Source: Dehalococcoidia bacterium (GTDB lineage Bacteria > Chloroflexota > Dehalococcoidia > GIF9 > AB-539-J10). Taken from it: 8,561 nt of DNA. The DNA is taken from NCBI GenBank assembly GCA_004376695.1, contig SOJB01000003.1:1-8561 (forward strand). The letters are read 5' to 3'. Under the pieces are notes generated by a model. The model ran no database searches and was not told where the DNA came from. It worked only from the letters and a program-made list of their open reading frames with translations. Within the stretch, counting starts at the first letter, position 1, and every line of letters begins with the position of its first letter. Position numbers and translations under genes: made by a program. This document shows positions 6,278 to 8,561 of this stretch, piece by piece.

Positions 6278-7531
6278 CTCCAGTGATAAAGAGAGGGCTA
6301 GTTTTTTCTCGTCTGCCTTAGTGTTAACCTCTCCATCTAATCTTGCCTTATGCAATATCTGGAGGACCTTTCCCATCTCCGGTCCGGCAGAGATGCCCAA
6401 TCTTTTTAGCTCTTCCCCGTTGAGGGAAGTTCTTACATAGCGTAGTTTTGTGAGGAATAGTTGGAGATAGCGGTGTACCATTGAGGATTCTGAGGCTATG
6501 GCATTTGCTTCTATCGCCAGAGTGTCGTATTCCTGAAGCAGGTAGTAAACCTCGCTGGGTTTCAGCGATGACCTGTCCAGGAGCCAAAGAGTGTTCTTGA
6601 GCCGGAGCGTGTCGCGCATCGCATGGGATAGCTTTGCCGGCATATTAAGATGGCCGAGGAATTGCCCGAGTTCGCTTTCGCCAAACGCATAGATGAAAAG
6701 GCAGAAATAGAGGGATGGCAACTGGGTAGGCCTCTTCAGCCGGCGTGCCTTGCCAAATCGCTCGGCTATCGAGCCATCGCCTTTCAGGAAGGGGCTTATT
6801 CGGTGCAGCACTCCTAGCTTTGCAAGCCGCCTGATGGCGAGTTCCGGCTGCTCTTCCCCGAAAACCAGTTCTAGTTCGTGCCTGATTCGGTCGCCGCTTA
6901 TCGTATCCAGCATAGCGGTACCCCGCTTGAGCAGCCGGGCGGTCTGTGTTTCAAGCTCAAACCCCAGCCGTTGTTCATAACGGACGGCCCGTAGGATTCG
7001 CGTAGCGTCGTCGCTGAAGCTTTCGGTACGCAGGACACGAATAAGGTGGCGCTCCAGGTCGGTTTTGCCTTGATGCGGGTCGACTAGTTCTCCATAATCG
7101 TGTGAGGACAGAGAAATCGCCATAGCGTTGATGGAGAAGTCTCTGCGGATGAGGTCATCCTTAAGGGTGCCGGGGGTGACAGCAGGCAGTGCTCCCGGTC
7201 TGGCATAGGTTTCCTTTCGCGCTGTAGCCATATCCAGGGTGAAATCCCCATAACTGAGCTTGGCGGTGCCGAAGCGGTGGTGGGCAAGCAGCTTTGCCTG
7301 ACCGGTGTCAGCCACTTGTTGAGCCAGCCTCACAGCATCGCCCTCGACCACCAGATCAACGTCGAAGCGGAGTCCTGAACGGAGCGAAGGATCTTCTAGA
7401 AGCAGGTCTCGCACTATGCCGCCGACGAGATATACCCGTTGCTCGTGCCGGACAGCCTGTTCACTGATATACTTGATGAGCTCCAGGAGTTGCCGGGGAA
7501 GATGTTGCTCCATTCGGTGGGCTAAGTTCAT
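6272..7531 (-). CDS. cca: tRNA nucleotidyltransferase (CCA-adding or poly(A) polymerase family)
   Basis: Class II nucleotidyltransferase that builds or repairs the 3' CCA of tRNA without a nucleic acid template. Head-domain motifs are YLVGGIVRD (34-42) with the metal-binding pair Asp57/Asp59 in FDVDLV, RRDFSINAMA (129-138) for ribose discrimination, DPHQGKTDL (151-159), and the base-selecting DDATR (174-178) followed by ILRAVRY. The first acid of that last motif is Asp where Glu is common. The remaining 220 residues are the helical neck, body and tail that bind tRNA. At 419 residues it is a plain form without DHH or CBS domains. Whether it adds CCA, CC only or A only cannot be settled by reading. 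The start may be ATG 7531 or ATG 7513 (six residues shorter). The stop shares bases with the convergent membrane protein gene. Confidence 0.92.
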   Translation of the reverse strand: MNLAHRMEQHLPRQLLELIKYISEQAVRHEQRVYLVGGIVRDLLLEDPSLRSGLRFDVDLVVEGDAVRLAQQVADTGQAKLLAHHRFGTAKLSYGDFTLDMATARKETYARPGALPAVTPGTLKDDLIRRDFSINAMAISLSSHDYGELVDPHQGKTDLERHLIRVLRTESFSDDATRILRAVRYEQRLGFELETQTARLLKRGTAMLDTISGDRIRHELELVFGEEQPELAIRRLAKLGVLHRISPFLKGDGSIAERFGKARRLKRPTQLPSLYFCLFIYAFGESELGQFLGHLNMPAKLSHAMRDTLRLKNTLWLLDRSSLKPSEVYYLLQEYDTLAIEANAIASESSMVHRYLQLFLTKLRYVRTSLNGEELKRLGISAGPEMGKVLQILHKARLDGEVNTKADEKKLALSLSLES

Positions 7532-7540
7532 TGCCCTGTT

Positions 7541-7549
7541 ATTATAGCA
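7541..7549 (-). promoter_or_regulatory. Extended -10 promoter of cca
   Basis: On the minus strand TGC-TATAAT (7549-7541) is a perfect extended -10 element. No good -35 box is present 16-18 bases upstream, which extended -10 promoters tolerate. The predicted start near 7534 is only about three bases before ATG 7531, so the mRNA would be nearly leaderless, or about 21 bases long if ATG 7513 is used. Confidence 0.65.
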
Positions 7550-7577
7550 GTACTTGCGTCTCAGTCGTATGGCGTTG

Positions 7578-7606
7578 TTCCCATCACCGCAGTTAATCTA
7601 TATAAT
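7578..7606 (+). promoter_or_regulatory. Candidate plus-strand promoter in the cca-radC gap
   Basis: TTCCCA (7578-7583, four of six), a 17-base spacer and a perfect TATAAT (7601-7606) fit a sigma-70-type promoter with a start near 7613. It could drive radC through a leader of about 285 bases containing the repeats. A GAGGAG follows, and a GTG at 7613 opens an 11-codon frame that I do not count as a gene. Confidence 0.45.
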
Positions 7607-7634
7607 TGAGGAGTGACAAGGAAGCTCTTCCGAA

Positions 7635-7699
7635 CCCCCCGTTAAGATGAGAGGGATAACGGCGGACCTCTTCCAGAGTCCCCCTCTTAAGATAAAGGG
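7635..7699. repeat. Two degenerate copies of a CCCC-TTAAGAT-GGG palindromic unit
   Basis: Copy 1 (7635-7655) and copy 2 (7680-7699) share a run of C, then TTAAGAT, then a purine stretch ending in GGG. They are 45 bases apart and in the same orientation. Each is imperfectly self-complementary (CCCT with AGGG). GAAAGGGG follows copy 2 and can also pair with its CCCC. They resemble small interspersed palindromes; no coding capacity is seen. Confidence 0.5.
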
Positions 7700-7723
7700 T
7701 GAAAGGGGAGTTATGAAGCAGAG

Positions 7724-7740
7724 CCCCGATTTCATCGGGG
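7724..7740. repeat. GC-rich hairpin CCCCGAT/ATCGGGG
   Basis: Seven-base perfect stem (7724-7730 with 7734-7740) and a three-base loop. There is no T run after it on either strand, so it is not a standard intrinsic terminator. With the preceding GAG it shares GAGCCCCGA with the hairpin at 7823-7840, suggesting related repeat units. Confidence 0.6.
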
Positions 7741-7812
7741 AGAACCCGTGGAAGAACTGGACTATTGCAGCTGGCAAGGCGGAGGTGTTGAGAACTCTTT
7801 GACCATTCTCGG

Positions 7813-7879
7813 GTCATTCTGAGCCCCGACTTGTCGGGGCGAAGAATCTCCAGGATCGTTCGCCTCCGCTCAAGGTGAC
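7813..7879. repeat. Palindromic interspersed-type repeat (67 bases) abutting radC
   Basis: The ends GTCATTCTGAGC (7813-7824) and GCTCAAGGTGAC (7868-7879) are inverted and pair at 11 of 12 positions if G-U is allowed. Inside are a near-perfect hairpin, GCCCCGAC-TT-GTCGGGGC (7823-7840), and the competing pair GGCGAA (7838-7843) with TTCGCC (7859-7864). The GAAGAATCTC core with TCATTCTGAG ends is a pattern I recall from interspersed repeats in environmental bacterial genomes; this is memory, not a search. The element contains no gene. Its right end is six bases from the -10 box of radC. Confidence 0.65.
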
Positions 7880-7885
7880 GGGGAG

Positions 7886-7891
7886 TATAAT
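7886..7891 (+). promoter_or_regulatory. Candidate -10 box of radC
   Basis: A perfect TATAAT lies five bases before ATG 7897, so transcription would begin at or within a few bases of the start codon and yield a leaderless mRNA. The position for a -35 box (7863-7868, CCTCCG) falls inside the palindromic repeat and does not match consensus. Confidence 0.45.
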
Positions 7892-7896
7892 CAAGC

Positions 7897-8561
7897 ATGG
7901 AAGAAAAGAGCCCGGAAGGGCACAGGAAAAGGCTACGGGAGAGGTTCAACCAGTCGGGGCTTGCGGCGTTCCTCGACTACGAAATCGTTGAACTACTGCT
8001 GACGCTGGGGACGCCTCGCAAGGACTGCAAGCCACAGGCCAAAGAAGCCATAAAGAAATTCGGGACCCTGAGAGGCGTCCTGGAAGCTCCTCCCGAGGAA
8101 CTGCGGAAGATTAAGGGGATTACTGCCTACAATATCTTTGTCATCAAGTTCATGCAGGAGATTGCGAGAGTGTTTCTGAAGGAGCAAGTCCTCGATAAAC
8201 CTTACTGCCGCTCGTCCAGGGAGGTCTTCGATTACCTGTATCATTCTATGCGAGACCTGAAAAAGGAAGTCTTCAAAGTCATGTTTCTCGACTCCCAGAA
8301 TCACGTCGTGGATATTGAAGACCTTTTTGAAGGTACATTGAATGCCAGCGCTGTCTATCCTCGCGAGATCATCCAAGGTGCCGTCAAACATCACGCTGCG
8401 GCCTTGATCTTTGTCCATAACCACCCGGCAGGGAATCCGCAACCCAGCGATAACGACAAGCAAATAACACAGGATTTAGTCTTCGCCGGCAGTATCATGC
8501 AGATAAAGGTCCTGGACCACATCATAATAGGCGACAATAGATACTTCAGCTTTGCCGATGC
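7897..8561 (+). CDS. radC: RadC-family JAB/MPN-domain protein (3' end cut by window edge)
   Basis: Open for 221 codons to the window edge; family members end at about 220-235 residues, so only the last few are missing. The N-terminal part is a helix-hairpin-helix-like region. LRKIKGITAYN at residues 69-79 corresponds to the usual GIG turn, with Thr76 replacing the second Gly. The C-terminal JAB domain has the full zinc-binding pattern: Glu157 in YPREII, then HNHPAGNPQPSDND with His174, His176 and Asp187. RadC was once linked to recombination repair, but its biochemical role is not established; the fold resembles JAMM metalloproteases. ATG 7897 is used because the MEEKSPEGHRKRLRERF opening is typical of the family. 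GGAG lies 11 bases upstream, rather far, and a TATAAT intervenes, so leaderless initiation is plausible. Confidence 0.93.
   Translation, partial: MEEKSPEGHRKRLRERFNQSGLAAFLDYEIVELLLTLGTPRKDCKPQAKEAIKKFGTLRGVLEAPPEELRKIKGITAYNIFVIKFMQEIARVFLKEQVLDKPYCRSSREVFDYLYHSMRDLKKEVFKVMFLDSQNHVVDIEDLFEGTLNASAVYPREIIQGAVKHHAAALIFVHNHPAGNPQPSDNDKQITQDLVFAGSIMQIKVLDHIIIGDNRYFSFAD

Larger units (their letters stand above)
7532..7896. other. Intergenic region between cca and radC
   Basis: This 365-base stretch separates the divergent cca and radC genes. It holds the cca promoter at its left end, a possible plus-strand promoter, two CCCC-TTAAGAT palindromic units, two GC-rich hairpins with the core CCCCGA, and a TATAAT box touching radC. 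I see no convincing gene. A minus-strand open frame of 118 codons crosses the repeats and the radC start and looks spurious. Confidence 0.7.

Noticed and set aside
7613..7645. Tiny frame from GTG after GAGGAG and TATAAT, ending at TAA
   Set aside because: Only 10 residues, and the ribosome site touches the GTG. A leader peptide is possible but nothing else supports it.
7724..7740. Hairpin considered as a terminator for cca or radC
   Set aside because: No T run on either strand, and it sits upstream of both genes rather than downstream.
7593..7949. Minus-strand open frame of 118 codons between cca and radC
   Set aside because: It crosses the palindromic repeats and runs over the radC start on the opposite strand; no recognisable motif and no ribosome site. 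Radically repeat-derived composition explains it.
7993..8463. Minus-strand open frame of 156 codons at the right end
   Set aside because: It is entirely antisense to radC, which shows a complete JAB metal-binding motif on the plus strand.
1..8561. CRISPR array, phage, toxin-antitoxin, transposase or tRNA genes
   Set aside because: No regularly spaced direct repeats, integrase or transposase motifs, or tRNA-like cloverleaf were seen on either strand.

Overview
This is a bacterial window of moderately GC-rich DNA, mostly core metabolism and RNA maintenance, with acyl-CoA genes at the left end. The best taxonomic hint is the RNA gene at 2651-2926. It is a long-form SRP RNA with an Alu domain, which excludes a typical proteobacterium and fits Firmicutes, Thermotogae or Chloroflexota-type lineages. 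Acyl-CoA ligase, crotonase and 3-hydroxyacyl-CoA dehydrogenase genes, the palindromic intergenic repeats, and -10 boxes sitting almost on start codons make an uncultured Chloroflexota (perhaps Dehalococcoidia) my preferred guess. That is inference with modest confidence.

Left part (1-3812): the possible tail of an unidentified gene overlaps the start of an AMP-forming acyl-CoA ligase in an ATGA. A convergent crotonase-family gene follows on the minus strand. A short divergent promoter region then leads rightwards into the SRP RNA, which is followed after only 22 bases by a 3-hydroxyacyl-CoA dehydrogenase gene. Ligase, crotonase and dehydrogenase could act in sequence on CoA thioesters: activation, hydration or isomerisation, then NAD-linked oxidation. 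However, both the ligase and the crotonase have unusual active-site residues.

Middle part (3950-6277): rsmA (16S rRNA dimethylation), ispE (MEP isoprenoid pathway) and a VTT/DedA-like membrane protein form a tight plus-strand cluster. rsmA and ispE overlap by 7 bases, and ispE is separated from the membrane gene by 22 bases.

Right part (6272-8561): cca (tRNA 3'-end nucleotidyltransferase) lies on the minus strand, and its stop interlocks with that of the membrane gene. A 365-base intergenic region holds the cca promoter and several degenerate palindromic repeats. radC, which runs off the right edge, begins just beyond the last palindrome. I see no phage, defence, transposase, CRISPR or biosynthetic cluster and do not claim a new system. 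The most notable signals are the substituted catalytic residues of the crotonase and ligase, the SRP RNA/dehydrogenase junction, and the near-leaderless promoters of cca and radC.
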